Shown here piece by piece: positions 24,082-36,522 of a stretch of 64,000 bases of DNA. The notes beneath the pieces were generated by a model. That model ran no database searches and was not told where the DNA came from. It worked only from the letters and a program-made list of their open reading frames with translations. The position numbers were made by a program, and so were the translations under genes. Positions within the stretch are counted from its first letter, which is position 1. The number at the start of each line of letters is the position of its first letter. The stretch is from Nicotiana tabacum (lineage: Eukaryota; Streptophyta; Magnoliopsida; Solanales; Solanaceae). The DNA lies in the NCBI RefSeq assembly GCF_000715075.1, contig NC_134097.1, positions 127,594,997-127,658,996 on the forward strand, in the 5' to 3' direction.

Positions 24082-24458
24082 GCTGCGGGCACAATCTGAT
24101 CTTGTTGGTTGAGTTTCTCCACGTCCCTCGATCGGATGATATTTGTTGAGCTACCTAGATCCACTAAAACACGCTTAACTTGAACTGTATTTAATAAGAT
24201 AGAGATTACCAGAGCGTCGTTGTGAGGCCGAGAAATTTCTTATGCCTCCTCATCGTTGAATGATACGGTGCCTTCTGGCACATAGTCTCAGGTCCATTTC
24301 TCCCTAGTAATTGATACCTTAGTGCATTTGAACATGGGCCTTTGTGGAATATCGACCCCTCCGACAATCATATGAATTACATGTTGTGGCTCTTCCTGTT
24401 CAATTTTCTTGTTGGTGTCCCTTTCTTTGAAATGATTCGTGGCTCGATCACTTAGGAA

Positions 24459-25989
24459 TTATCGAAGGTGGATCTCATTGAATAAATGGGCTACCTCCTC
24501 TATCAATTGCCTGCAATCTTCAGTCCTATGACCATGCGTGCCATGATATTTACACATCAAATTGGGGTTCCTTTGGGAAGGATCGGTCTGTATGGGCCTA
24601 GGCCATCTGGTGTCTTTAATTCTTCCAATTGCTAATACAATACCTGATGCATCGACACTAAAATTATACTCCGATAATTGAGGTGCCTCTATGTGGTCGA
24701 CATATTTGTCAAAACCATTTTTGCTCATGAGTCCCCGAGAACTCTGTCCTCGATCGCTTCACCGATCGTTCCGGGCGTGATTGCTTCTAGACCACTGTTC
24801 CTGTGATCTGAGGTGTATGGTTGATATCGGTCTTTGTTCGATCTTGGCTCTCTATCGATGTCCCTCTGATTTTTGGCGACTGATTTATTCGGGTGCACTA
24901 AACCGGAAGGAGCTCCTAATTGGTCATCCTCGACCCTGATCTTTGATTGGTACCAATTGTGTACATATGCCCAAGTTACAACCAAATATTCCATCAAATT
25001 TGCTTCAGCTGGCGTGATGCTATCGAACTTCGTTCATTCAATCCCTGAGTGAAAGCTTGAATGTCCCAATCATCTATGACCGGTGGCAATTCCATGCGTT
25101 CCATTTGAAATCAGGATACAAACTCCCTCAACATTTCATTATCCCTCTGTCTTACTTTGAAGAGGTCCGATTTTCTTGTAGCAACCTTTATGGCTCCAGC
25201 ATGTGCCTTTATGAAAGAGTCTGCCAACATGGCAAATGAGTCGATGGAATTTGGAGGTGGATTGTGGTACCAAATCATTGCTCCCTTCGATAAGGTTTCC
25301 CCGAACTTCTTCAATAAAATAGATACGATCTCATCATCTTCCAAATCGTTACCCTTGATGGCGCATGTGTAGGAGGTGACATGTTCATTGGGATCGGTGG
25401 TCCTATTGTACTTAGGTATGTACGGCATACGAAACTTCTTTGGAATGGGTTTCAAAGCCGCACTCGAAGGGAATGACTTTTGTACAAATTTCTTCAAATC
25501 CATCCCTTTCAAGATTAGTGGTACCCCTGGTATATGATCAACTCGGGGATTGTATGTTTCCACTTTTTTATCATTAGCTTCGATTTTCTTCTCTCGTGAT
25601 TCAGTTCTTTTGTTGAGCTCCTCAATCATTTTTATTATTGCAGGATCAATCCCCGATTCATTACCATTCGAACTTTCAGGCACTAGTTTGGTACGACGAG
25701 TGATTTCTGGCTCGACCCCACTCGGAGTTCTATGTTGATTTTGTAACTGAGCAATAGCGGCCTGTTGAGCCTGTAGCATTTCGAATATCACCTGGAGAAT
25801 AACTCCTTCGTCTCCTCTGCCATGTGTACCTTGGCCACCAGATTGACATTCTCTGCGTACACTCCCTTTGGGGTCCGCTCCTAGGTCCGTATTTAAAGCA
25901 ACGTGCAAACTAATATCGATTGGATTGGCAACCGGTGCTCCCCCGAGATTAGCCTGTGGAACCTTGGCTCCTGGAGCAATTACATTGTC
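24459..25989 (-). pseudogene. TAT gag, N-terminus interrupted by the Athila insertion
   Basis: The capsid-like region at 25111-25908 contains a coiled-coil stretch (MIEELNKRTESREKKIEAN), DPNEHVTSY and GAMIWYHNPPPNSIDSF. It continues in fragments at 24725-24997 and 24459-24728. The last carries the zinc knuckle-like motif CKYHGTHGHRTEDC typical of TAT gag. The frame extends upstream of 25908 to the Athila boundary at 25989, so Athila is inserted in the leader or first gag codons. Confidence 0.8.
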
Positions 25990-25994
25990 GTTTT

Positions 25995-27553
25995 TGATAA
26001 CTATGGATTCTAGCCTATCTTATGCTCTATTTTGCTTAGATTTTGGATAAAAAATGTATAAAAGTATTCCCAAAAACTAACTTATTGTGCTTGTCTGCAG
26101 GGTGTGGTTAAAATGAAGCAAGAAAGCCATAATTAACTCATGAAGGAGTTAAATTTGCACAAGTTCAAAGCTGAGATAAAAGCGCTGACCGCGGAGGAAA
26201 AGAGCGGCCACGAAAGGTCCACCACTGAAGCGGACAATTACGTTTTTCGCGGAATTGAGATTCAGAGAAGGTATTTTGGGTACAACAAAGACCGCTGACC
26301 GCGATGAAATAGCACGGACGTAGAATACCTGACGTGACTGCGGTGGTAATTCCGTTGAGGGAGAGATAGAGAATCAGAGACCTTGCAATATGAGCCCAAA
26401 TGAGGAACGCGATCCGAGAGCATTTTACGCGGCCGCGATAGAAGGCAACGCTGATGCGGTAGACTTTACGCTATTCGCGAAACCTAGCCCAGTCCTAGTC
26501 CAAAATTGAAGAAACACGGTCCGCGCTTGTTTTTGTGCGGCCGCGAAAGTCCATACGCTGAGGCGCTCAGTATTTCGCTGACAACGGAACCTCCGTAGGG
26601 GTATTTTTGTCCAGTAATTTCAGCTGTGTATAAATAGATCTTTTTCACATTTTTAGAGTATCTTTGGTATCAGGGAGCTCATGAACAACGTACTTTACCA
26701 TTTAGAGTAATTTTAGAGCAGCTTTAGCTTATATTCTTATATTTTATTCTTGTAATCAACTTTTATGGCTTATATTTCATTCATCTTTGATTTCTAACTT
26801 GATTATGAGTAGTTAAATCTATTAACTAGGATTGTAACCCAACCCTAGTGTGGATATTTAATGGGTCTTTAATTTTAGAGCTTAATTGTTTATGGGTTAG
26901 TGATATTTAGCTTGATTAATGCTTTAATTGTAGAATTAGTGGTTGCAAACACTGATTCGTGCCTTTATGACTTAGACTCCTCTTGAGAAAGAGGGACTAA
27001 GTCTAGGAAAATTAAGCTAACAAGGAATTGGGGCGCATTCAAGAGATTGATAGCCCCAATTAAAGGGTTAAACCTAGAGATAGTAATATTCGACTTGAGC
27101 CAATTTTACTTGCATTGTTTGAACACCCAATTAGGCTTGAGAAAGCCAATTAGGGTAAAGTCACTCAAACTACCGAGAGGTATAGAGTGAGTAATTATGT
27201 GTAAAGGTTATATCATGACCCCAAATATAACAAGCTTGTCCTAAATTTTAGATCCCATTAGATACTCACCTAGGTGTAAGTCACTTCCCTAGTACTTTTT
27301 ATCAATTGAGAAAACTATTACAAGAACATTTACTTAGATTATTTTCAGCAATCAATAATATTAAAAGTAGAATAAAAACAAATCCAAGCACGGTTAGAAG
27401 TGCAATTAAAAGCAACACGCGTAGCTAGATTAGATAGAAACCCAACTCCCAACCAATATTAACTCCCTGTGGAAATCGATCCTGACCTTTCGGGTAAAAA
27501 CTGCATCGACCACTCCTCGCCATTATATAGTGGTGCAGGGTTAAAGCCAATCA
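25995..27553 (+). repeat. Athila 5' LTR (1559 bp)
   Basis: Starts TGATAACTATGG, ends CCAATCA and matches 38300-39861. Its first third is rich in words such as GCTGACCGCGG and GCGGCCGCG, which stand out in AT-rich surroundings. Confidence 0.95.
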
Positions 27554-27558
27554 CTTTT

Positions 27559-27576
27559 TGGCGCCGTTGCCGGGGA
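27559..27576 (+). promoter_or_regulatory. Athila primer-binding site (tRNA-Asp)
   Basis: TGGCGCCGTTGCCGGGGA lies five bases after the LTR and is complementary to the 3' end of plant tRNA-Asp(GUC) including CCA. This primer is known for Athila elements. Confidence 0.9.
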
Positions 27577-27674
27577 GTTAAACGATTTTTGCTATCTATT
27601 TGACTAGTTGTGTATCTTGTTTTTCTTTCCTTCTGTTTTACTAACTTGTGTGAGTTAATCGATTCAGGAACAAA

Positions 27675-29160
27675 ATGGCAAATAATGATCCTATCGGAAA
27701 TGTTCTCTTGGGGGAGGAGGTAGATGATAATGCTGAAGATGAGGTGCCTCTAGTACCTCAAGCTCAAAGAAGAGGCTGCCAGGCCAATGAAAACATTCCA
27801 GACCCTCCCCTAGCTCCTCCACGAGCAGCTCCTCGGGTGCTTTCAAATGAAGATTATGCAGTGCAATTGTCTCAACCTGGATCCAGGCGGGCAATTTCCA
27901 GATTATAAATGTCATGTTGACCTTATTAGAGCAAAGAGGGTACTTCACAGGCGCTTCCCATCAGAATGCATATAAACATCTAAAAGAGCTTTGTGGATAC
28001 CTGCTGGGGAAGCAAACAAGCAAATGTGTCGGAGGATGCATTAAGACTGAGATTGTTCCCCTTTTCACTTAGAGGGAAAGCTTTGGACTGGCTCGAAAGA
28101 CTCCTCAACCATTCCATCACTACGTGGGATGAGTTGGCCGACAAGTTTATAGCCAAATGTTTCTCGCCGGGACATATGGCTGCATTAAGGGATGAGATCT
28201 TAGTTTTTAAATAGGAGCCAAATGAACCCCTTTATGAAATTTGGGATAGATATAAAACTATGGTCAAGAAATTCCCTAACAATGATATGACTGAAGCAAT
28301 GATCCAATAGATATTTTATTGGGGTATAAACAAGACCAATCAATGTGTGGTAATCCAGCTAGCAGGGGTAATTTTATGAAGCTGCCTTATGCCGAGGCCT
28401 ATGACACTCTTAATGAGATGGCTGGCACTTCCTTAGCTTGGCAGAGTTGGGAAAATGTTCCTCAGGGGGACCCTCATGTCATAAATCTTCACAAGGAACT
28501 TCAAGACCACAGACAAGCAATAGCTGAATTGACAACAACCATGAACCAGTTAGCCAAAGCACAACTTCAGCAGATTTAGGGACCAAAGCAAGTACACGCA
28601 ATGGAAGGGGTTAATTTATTGGTAAACAAGATGAGAGAGTATGTTCAATAAATGCAAAGCAGTCAAGATCAATATGAGCAAGGTAGTAGTGGTTACAACC
28701 AAGATGATGGGTATGGTGAGCAAACTGAAGAAGTTTTGTATGCCAATAACTATCAAGGACAGGTAATGCTCCAAATTAACAATAGAGATCATAAGGGAAT
28801 AATCAGAATTCGGGCAACCAAGGCCAAAGAAATTGGAACAATAACAACAATAACTCCAACAATTGGGGGAAAACAACTAGAATTGGGGTAACAATAGCAA
28901 TTGGGGTGGCAACAACAACCAATGGGGTTGGAATAATGGTAATTAGGTTAATCGGGGGCCGGATTTTTAAAGGCCTCCAATGTTTCAACAACCAAACAAT
29001 CCGCCTCCATTTCCGTCCCAAGGTCTTAGCTCATCCAACAATGAGATGGGATGGATTGAGTCAATGTTTGAGCAAATGATGAAGAAAAACGCTGACTCAG
29101 ATGCCCAATTGGCGTCCCATAATATTTCTATCCGCAATCTAGAGGTCCAACTTGGCTAGA
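27675..29160 (+). pseudogene. Athila gag, frameshifted
   Basis: It starts MANNDPIGNVLLGEE at 27675. A frameshift occurs near 27890, and the capsid-like core resumes at about 27993-28214 (LFPFSLRGKALDWLERL, WDELADKFIAKCFSP). It continues at 28319-28579 (GNFMKLPYAEAYDTL, ELTTTMNQLAKAQL). A Gln/Asn/Gly-rich region follows (about 28650-28960) without an obvious zinc knuckle. Stops at several points prevent full-length translation. Confidence 0.85.
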
Positions 29161-29171
29161 TTTCACAAGCT

Positions 29172-32100
29172 TTGAATACTCGCCCTTATGGGGCACTACC
29201 TAGTGACACAGTAGTAAACCCGAAGGGTGGGAACAATACCAGCCATGCAATGGCGGTGACCACAGGGAGCGGTAGAGGTGGTGAAGCAAGTACCTCCAAG
29301 AAAAAGGAAGTTGTGAGTGATGATGTTGAAGTGCAAAATGACGATGATCCAATAGTTGATGAGAAAGTGAGTGAAGAGAAGTTGGAAGGTGAGGTGAGAA
29401 TTGATATTAATGACAATGAGGAGGAGACTCAAAATGATGTTAACCCATCTAGGGAACACGTGATAGACATACTGGAAATGGTAATGCCTAAAGCCAAGAA
29501 GTTTATTGAGTTGATGAAAAGTTTGTCGATCAATGTGCCCTTGTTGGAAGTTCTTGAGCAAATGCGGGGATATGCCAAGTTTATGAAAGACTTGGTAACT
29601 AAAAAGAGATCTATGGATTGTGAGACCATCAAAATGACTCATCAAATGAGTGCCATTGTGCACTCGATGGCTCCAAAGCTTGAAAATCCCGACGCATTTA
29701 CCATTCCATGTACCATTGGGAGTGCAGATTTTGCAAAGGCCCTTGTATGATTTGGGAGAAAGTATAAATTTGATGCCTTACTCTGTATTCAAAACTTTGG
29801 ATATTGGTCAATTGAGAGATACTTTAATGAGATTGCAAATGGCGGATCGAACAATGAAGAGTCCACTTGGTATTATTGATGATGTTCTTGTCCAGGTTGA
29901 CAAGTTTATTTTTCCTGTAAATTTTGTGATTCTCTACTGCGAAGTCGACTATGAGGTGCCGATAATATTGGGAAGGCCTTTCTTAGCAACGGGGAAGGCA
30001 TTGGTTGATGTGGAAGTAGGGGAGCTCACCTTTCGGGTGGGTGAAGAAAAAATTGTCTTTCACGTGTGCAAATCAATGAAGCAGCCGAATAGTACTGAAG
30101 TTTGTTCTTTTGTGGATCTGGTGACCGAGGTGATAGTTGATGACACGAGTGTCATGATCAATGTAGAGGATCCTTTGGAAGTTGTATTGTTAAACCATGA
30201 TGTGACTGAGGATGAAGTCTTGGTAGAGTATGTCAATGCCTTGCAAGGAATGGGTTTTTACTCCTATGAGCCCCGTAACTTTCCTTGGATCTTGAGAACA
30301 GAAAGACTCCACAAAGCCTTCAATCGAGGAACCTCCTATACTAGAGTTGAAGCCTTTGCCTCCACACCTCAGGTATGAATTCTTAGGCCCTTGTTCAACT
30401 TTACCTATTATTCTTTCTGCGTGCTTAACTAACGTGCAGGTAGATGCCACCCTTGAGGTGCTCCAACGAAAGAAGAAGGCAATTGGATAGACTCTAGCTG
30501 ATATTCGGGGGATAAGCCCTGCTTTTTGCATGCACAAGATTATACTTGAGGATAATGCCAAACCCTCCGTGGAACATCAAAGGAGGTTGAATGAGGCTAT
30601 GCAAGAGGTCGTCAAGAAGGAAGTTATCAAGTGGCTAGATGCAGGGGTTGTGTACCCCATCTCGGATAGTTCATGCACTTCACCGGTACAATGTGTGCCG
30701 AGAAAAGGGGGGTATGACTGTGGTCACAAATGAGCAAAAATGTGTTGATCCCCACTAGGACTGTCACTGGATGGAGGGTATGCACGGACTACCGGAAGCT
30801 GAACAAAGTCACCTGCAAAAATCATTTTTCATTGCCTTTCTTGACCAAATGTTGGATAGACTTGCAGGGCATTCCTACTATTGGCTTTTGGATGGGTACT
30901 TAGGCTATAACCAGATTTTTATTTGAGGACTAGGAGAAAACTACCTTCACATGTCCGTATGGCACCTTTGCATTCTCATGAATGCCATTTGGTTTGTGTA
31001 ATGCACCGGCTACCTTTCAGTGGTGTATGATGGCTATATTTACAGATATGGTGGAGGACTTCTTGGAAGTGTTCATGGATGATTTTAGTGTTGTGGGTGA
31101 CTCTTTTGAAGAATGTTTGGGTAATCTTGACAAAGTGTTGGCCCGATGTGAAGAGACAAATCTTGTGCTTAATTGGGAAAAGTGCCACTTTATGGTCGAG
31201 GAGGGCATTGTCCTCGGCCATAAGATCTCAAAAAACATTATCGAAGTAGACAAAGTGAAGATTGAAGTGATTTTAAAACTCCCTCCTCCTACTTCCGTCA
31301 AAGGAGTGAGGAGCTTTCTTGGGAACGCGGGGTTCTACTGAAGGTTCATCAAGGACTTCTCCAAGGTGGTGAATCCCTTGTGCAAATTGTTGAAAAAGGA
31401 TACAAAGTTTGTGTTTAATGATGAGCGCATGAAAGCTTTTGAGCTTCTCAAGTATAGATTGACTACCACTCCCATCATCACCGCACCCAATTGGAGCTTG
31501 CCATTTGAGCTCATGTGTGATGCTAATTACGTTGCGATCAGAGCGGTCTTGGGGCAAAGGGTGAACAAGATGTTTCATCCGGTGTGCTATGCAAGCAAAA
31601 CTATGAATGATGCCCAGGTTAATTATACGCTGATGGAGAAAGAGTTGCTAGCAATTATGTTTGCAATGAAAAAGTTTAGGCCTTATCTCATGGGTGCCAA
31701 AGTGATTGTTCATATGATCACGTGGCACTCCGTTACTTGATGACCAAAAAGGAGTCTAAAGCTAGATTGATGAGATGGGTTTTGTTTCTTCAAGAATTTG
31801 ACCTAGAGATTATTGATCGGAATGGAAGTGAAAATCAAGTGGCGGACCACTTGTCCCGCTTGGAAGAGGAGGGGAGACCCAAAGATGGTCTCGAAATTAA
31901 TGATGCATTCTCGGATGAACAACTCCTCTCGGTGTCTTTGAATAGTATGCCTTGGTTCGCCGATGTGGCTAATTTTCTTGTGATCGGCATTGTTCCGAGT
32001 GAGCTCTCTTCTAACCAAAGGAAGGAGCTTAAATGGGACAGATTGGATTATTACTGGGACGAGCCTTATCTTATCAAGATTTGTAATGATGGTGTGATCC

Positions 32101-33073
32101 GGAGATGTGTTCCGGAAGAGTAGCAAATGAGTATTCTTGATGCTTGCCATTCCTCGCCCTACAGTGGTCATTATGGTGGGGTGAGAAATGCTTCAAAGGT
32201 TCTTAGCTATGGTTTTTATTGGCCTACTCTGTATAAAAATGTTGGTGAGCTTTTCAAAATATGTGATGAGTGTCAGAGAGCTAGTAGAATTTCTAAGAAG
32301 GATGAAATGCCTCTCACCACTATTCTTGAGATTGACATTATTGACGTGTGGGGCATAGACTTCATGGGGCCTTTTGTGAATTCGTGTGGCAACACTTACA
32401 TTCTGGTGGCCATTGATTATGTTTCCAAGTGGGTTGAGGCCATGGCTTTTCCCAATAACGAATCCCGAAGTGTGGTGGCATTTCTCAAAAAAAATATCTT
32501 CACACGGTTTGGCACTCCTCGGGCAATAATCAGTGATGGGGGTTCTCATTTCTGCATAGGGAATTTGACACTTTGCTTGTAAAGTATGATGTCAATCACA
32601 AAGTATCAACCCCTTATCATCCTCAGGCTGGTGGACAAGTTGAGGTCTCCAACAGGGAGATAAAGAGCATATTGTCAAAAACTGTCAATGCAAATAGAAC
32701 TGATTGGTCAAGGAAACTGGATGATGCTTTGTGGGCTTACAAAACTTCTTACAAGACTCCAATTGGTATGTCTCCATACCGGTTGGTATTTGGGAAAGCA
32801 TGCCATCTTCCGGTTGAGTTAGAGCATAAGGCCATGTGGGCTTTGAAGCGGTTAAATCTTGAGTGGGATGTTGCAGCAAATCTCCGGGTAGAGCAACTCA
32901 ATGAACTAGATGAGTTCCGGTTTCATGCCTATTCCAGCTCGTCCTTGTATAAGGACAAGATGAAGTACTTACATGAAAAATATGCCCGGAGCAAGGAATT
33001 CAAGGAGGGTGACTTCGTTCTCTTATTTAACTCTCGGTTACGACTATTTCCAGGAGAGCTCAAGTCAAAATAG
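29172..33073 (+). pseudogene. Athila pol: protease, RT, RNase H, integrase, with stops and frameshifts
   Basis: The acidic linker is at 29172-29750. After a frame change the aspartic protease follows (DLGESINLMPYSVF, where DxGAS is usual). RT spans about 30520-31340 (WRVCTDYRKLNKVT, MPFGLCNAPATFQ, catalytic FMDDFSVVG). RNase H is at 31366-31860 ([25 protein letters not shown]). Integrase has its HHCC finger at about 32140-32270 (H..H and CDECQ), then [18 protein letters not shown] and the Glu in [10 protein letters not shown], ending at 33073. Stops include TGA at 31339-31341 in FY*RFIKDF and TAG at 32121-32123. Frame shifts lie near 30720, 31720 and 32560. Confidence 0.9.
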
Positions 33074-34495
33074 AGTGGCCCTTTTGAAGTGGTGCATGTA
33101 ACTCTATTTGGTGCTCTTGATTTGAAAAATAAAAATGAGGGAAATCTTCCGAGTTAATGGGTACCGAGTGAAGCACTATCTTGGAAAATTTGATGATAGC
33201 CATGTGGTGGCCTTGATCAATTTCAAATGATAATAGTAATATGTGTCGTGCCGCGACATTAAATCGGGCGCTTCTTGGGAGGTAACCCATGTGTTTTTCC
33301 TTCTTTTTGATTTTCTTCTTAGTGTGGGATTTGTTATGGACTAACTGGTTGTGTAGTTTGTGTAGGAATTATTGTGCGGTGCAGGACTGTTGCTGGAAAA
33401 GTTGCCTGAGTGTGAGAATTACGCTGACCACGCTCAGAATTTCGCGGTCAGCAGTTGCTTTTCGCGGGGGCGAAAATGGCCAGCGAAAACGGACTTGAAA
33501 AGTCCAAATATCAACTCTCTAAAGTTGTATTCGCGTCCGCGCTTGAAATTTTGCGGTCGTGCTTGTTTTTCTGCTCTCAGCGGTTCCTTCTTGGTTACAG
33601 CCCTGTATAGAGGTAAAAGTGCGGACCGCGGTGGAATTCCGCGGCCGCGCCAGGCAGGTCTGTATGGGCCCTCAGGGTTTAGTATAAATAGGATGGCCCT
33701 CCTCCTTTTACCCTTTTCGCACCTTTCACTCTCATAAGAAATAGCCTATTGTTCATCGTATCCCAATAGCATAGCAATAATCAAAAGTTAGTTTCCAACA
33801 CACAATCAAACAACTGGTATGCTCAAATCATCGCATTGCTTTTATATTTTTACTTTTCTTTTCTTTTAGTTTTAACTTCTTCTTTTTAAGTAGGGTTTGA
33901 TTAATCCCCATAATCTAGGCATTGATGTTAAAAAATTCATGTGGGTACTTGTTATGCGTGCCTAATAGGGAATAAGGTTGTTCATTTTACCACCTAAATT
34001 GCCTAAGTGTTATGCTAGTGAAAACCCTAGGTTGCCCTTTTTTTTTTGAATTTCGCGGTCAGCATGCATATGAAGTGTTAGGTTTAAATTGATTTGCATT
34101 TCCGCGGTCAGCGGTGAAATTTTCGTGGTCAGCAGCCTGTTTTACACGGTCGTGCTTCTTTTTTCACGGACCGTAGATTTTAAGTTCAGAGAATTGCCAA
34201 GTTGGGTACGTGGCCGCGTTCGTTTTTCCGCGCACAGTGGTGCAGCTTTCGCGACCGCGTCCCTTTTTCGGCTGTCAACGATGCCTCAACTTCAGAGACT
34301 AGGTAGTCTGATCCCCAGCATTTCGCGGCCGCGTCCCTTTTTTCTGTTGTCTGCGGTGCCCTTTCCGCAACCGCGCCCCTTTTTTCGCTGTCATCGGACC
34401 TTTGCTGTTAGAAACATTATCAACTTTTCATCTGCTTTCCTTTGATGATTCATTTAACAACAATACTAATGAGCTTTCACTGATTGTGTATGCAG
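33074..34495 (+). other. Athila post-integrase spacer with clustered GCGG/CCGC words
   Basis: There is no conserved protein. Between about 33380 and 34400 the spacer carries many short GC-rich words (CGCGGTCAGC, CGCGGCCGCG, GCGACCGCGTCCC), often followed by CTTTTTT. The same words occur in the element's LTRs. Confidence 0.7.
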
Positions 34496-34743
34496 ACAAT
34501 GGTCCGATGTAGAGGCTCAGGTGATAAACAAAAAAGGAAGGTTGAATCCTCCCGAGTCAGGGAAAAGGAGGACAAGGAAGGACCAAATTACCACTAGCGG
34601 CCCAAAAATCTATAGGGAAGCTGCTGGAAACTATCAAAGTTGCGAACAAAGCTGCATCCCATTCTGAAGGAAGTGAGTATGTCCTTTCCTGGGAGGTTTC
34701 GGAAGGAGACTCAGTGCCAACCCATATTCCCCCAGACTTCCAA

Positions 34744-36420
34744 GGGAAATTCTAGTTGAGAGACGAGCCTACACCCCTTACTTCCCCTCCTTCTTCTGAG
34801 TCGTCTGATGGCTCAGAGGAAAGTAGTGAGGTTTTAGTATCAGCTTCTCCACATGCTACATCGTTGGCCTTACTAGCGGATCCTATTGATGTTATGCTGA
34901 GATCCCTGACGATGGGAGGGGTGGTGACACCCAGACAGGAGGTTGGAGAGATCAAGGAACCCTAGGTATGGCAAGAACGATTTGTGAGTGAGAAAGCCTA
35001 CCACAAGTTTTGGGAGTGGTGGCCTCAGAGGTCACTTACACTTGAGAGGGTCTTCATTGAGCAAGATCTGCTACCCCACAACCCTAATGTCAAAAATCAC
35101 TTCAATGAGAAAGTGGGGTGGAATTTCTTCACCAGCAACTTACCGGAAGCCAATGAACACTTGGTCAAGAAATTTTACGCTAATGTCGCCCACATAAAAA
35201 AAGGCACATTTTTTACCAAAGTCCGCAATAGGAAGATTAAGTTTGATGGCAAGACTTTAAATGACTATGTTGGGTTCAATGGCGAGGATGAGTCCCTGTA
35301 TCTGGAGAAGGTGGCTATGGATGAGTTAGCCCGCCCTTGGCTTGCATCGGTGATTACTCTTCCTAGGACTACTCTAGCTTGGCTGATACCTGGGGTCCTG
35401 ATCTACAGGAACACTTTGAGCTTTGAGGCGAAGAGGTGGGAAACTTTTGTGTGGAGCCAGTTAGACCCTACTACGCATGATAGTGATATGGCGGTCTCTC
35501 GGGCTATTATTGTAGGGGCTATCATGGTGGGATACCCGATCAACGTCGGGAATATTATGGCCAAGGTGATTACCAGAGTGGTTCTCAAGGATGAGAGCTC
35601 ATATACTTTCCCAAACTTCCTCACCATGTACCTAGAGGATCGGGAAGTAGAAGGAAGGGACTTTGACACCAAAGTGAAACCAAAGAGGCCATTTTCCTGG
35701 TATAGCCTTCAGGGTCCAGACAACCCCAAGTCCAAGGGCAAAGCCACCACTTTCACTGGCCAGTCTGAAGAGCTAGGGGTGGTGGCCACTGGTTCCGAGC
35801 CTTCCACTGCCATGCCACATCCTCCCTTCGGACCATCTACTTCTATGCCTTCTTCAGTGCTTTCTTCATCAGCATATCCTCTGACTGCACTACGGGTTAA
35901 TCATACACTATCCAACATCAACAACTGGATGCAAGCAGCTACATCAAAGTTGTCTGTCCTATCAAAGCGCATTGGTAGCTTAGTCAGCTCCAGCACAGCC
36001 TTAAGTGTTTGCTTCAATGGAGGAATCGCTAAAGGAGCTTCTAGACAATTAGAAGAAGATCCTGTATAACCAGAAGCTTTCATGGCCACTTTGGAGGCTC
36101 GGGGAAAAGCAATCAAGGAACCGAGCAAACAAAAAAAGAAAATGAAAAAGACTCGGCCCTCAAAAGAGTCGGTAAAGCTGCCGAGCAAGGAGGTTGAGAA
36201 GATTAAATCGGTTGGAGACATCCCATTGGACTTACTCTTGGAGGAGCCAATTCTAGCAGCTCACGCAGCACAGGCACCAGAGCAGGAAGCTGACAGAGAG
36301 CCCATGAGGAGAGTGATGATCCCCCAGACTGAGGATTTGGAGATTGAGTTGGAGGACCCCGAGGAGGTGACTCAGGCCAGCCACAGGACCCAGCCAATGA
36401 CGCCATGCAGACAGAGGCAT
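34744..36420 (+). CDS. Athila third ORF (plant transposon protein-like / env position)
   Basis: An uninterrupted 361-codon frame runs from 34984 to 36069. It contains EKVGWNFFTSNLPEANEHLVKKFYANV, given here only as landmarks EKVGWNFF and VKKFYANV, then VRNRKIKFDGKTLNDYVG and YRNTLSFEAKRWE. A Ser/Thr/Pro-rich region follows. I recognise it as the putative plant transposon protein family often found downstream of pol in Athila elements. Flanking in-frame material upstream (34756-34965, acidic Ser-rich) and downstream (36082-36420, Lys/Glu-rich) probably belongs to the same ORF, which is broken by stops at 34963 and 36067. No signal peptide or clear transmembrane segment is visible, so env is a positional label only. 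Confidence 0.65.
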
Positions 36421-36522
36421 CATAGGGAGTTCTTCTTTACTCTCTACCCTTCCCCTATTCTACTTTTGCTGATAGCATTGAGGACAATGGTAATTTTTAT
36501 TTGGGGGGTAGCCTTATTTTAA

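Noticed and set aside
29196..29663. Minus-strand 155-codon frame in Athila
   Set aside because: Antisense shadow of the acidic gag-pol linker; no known domain.
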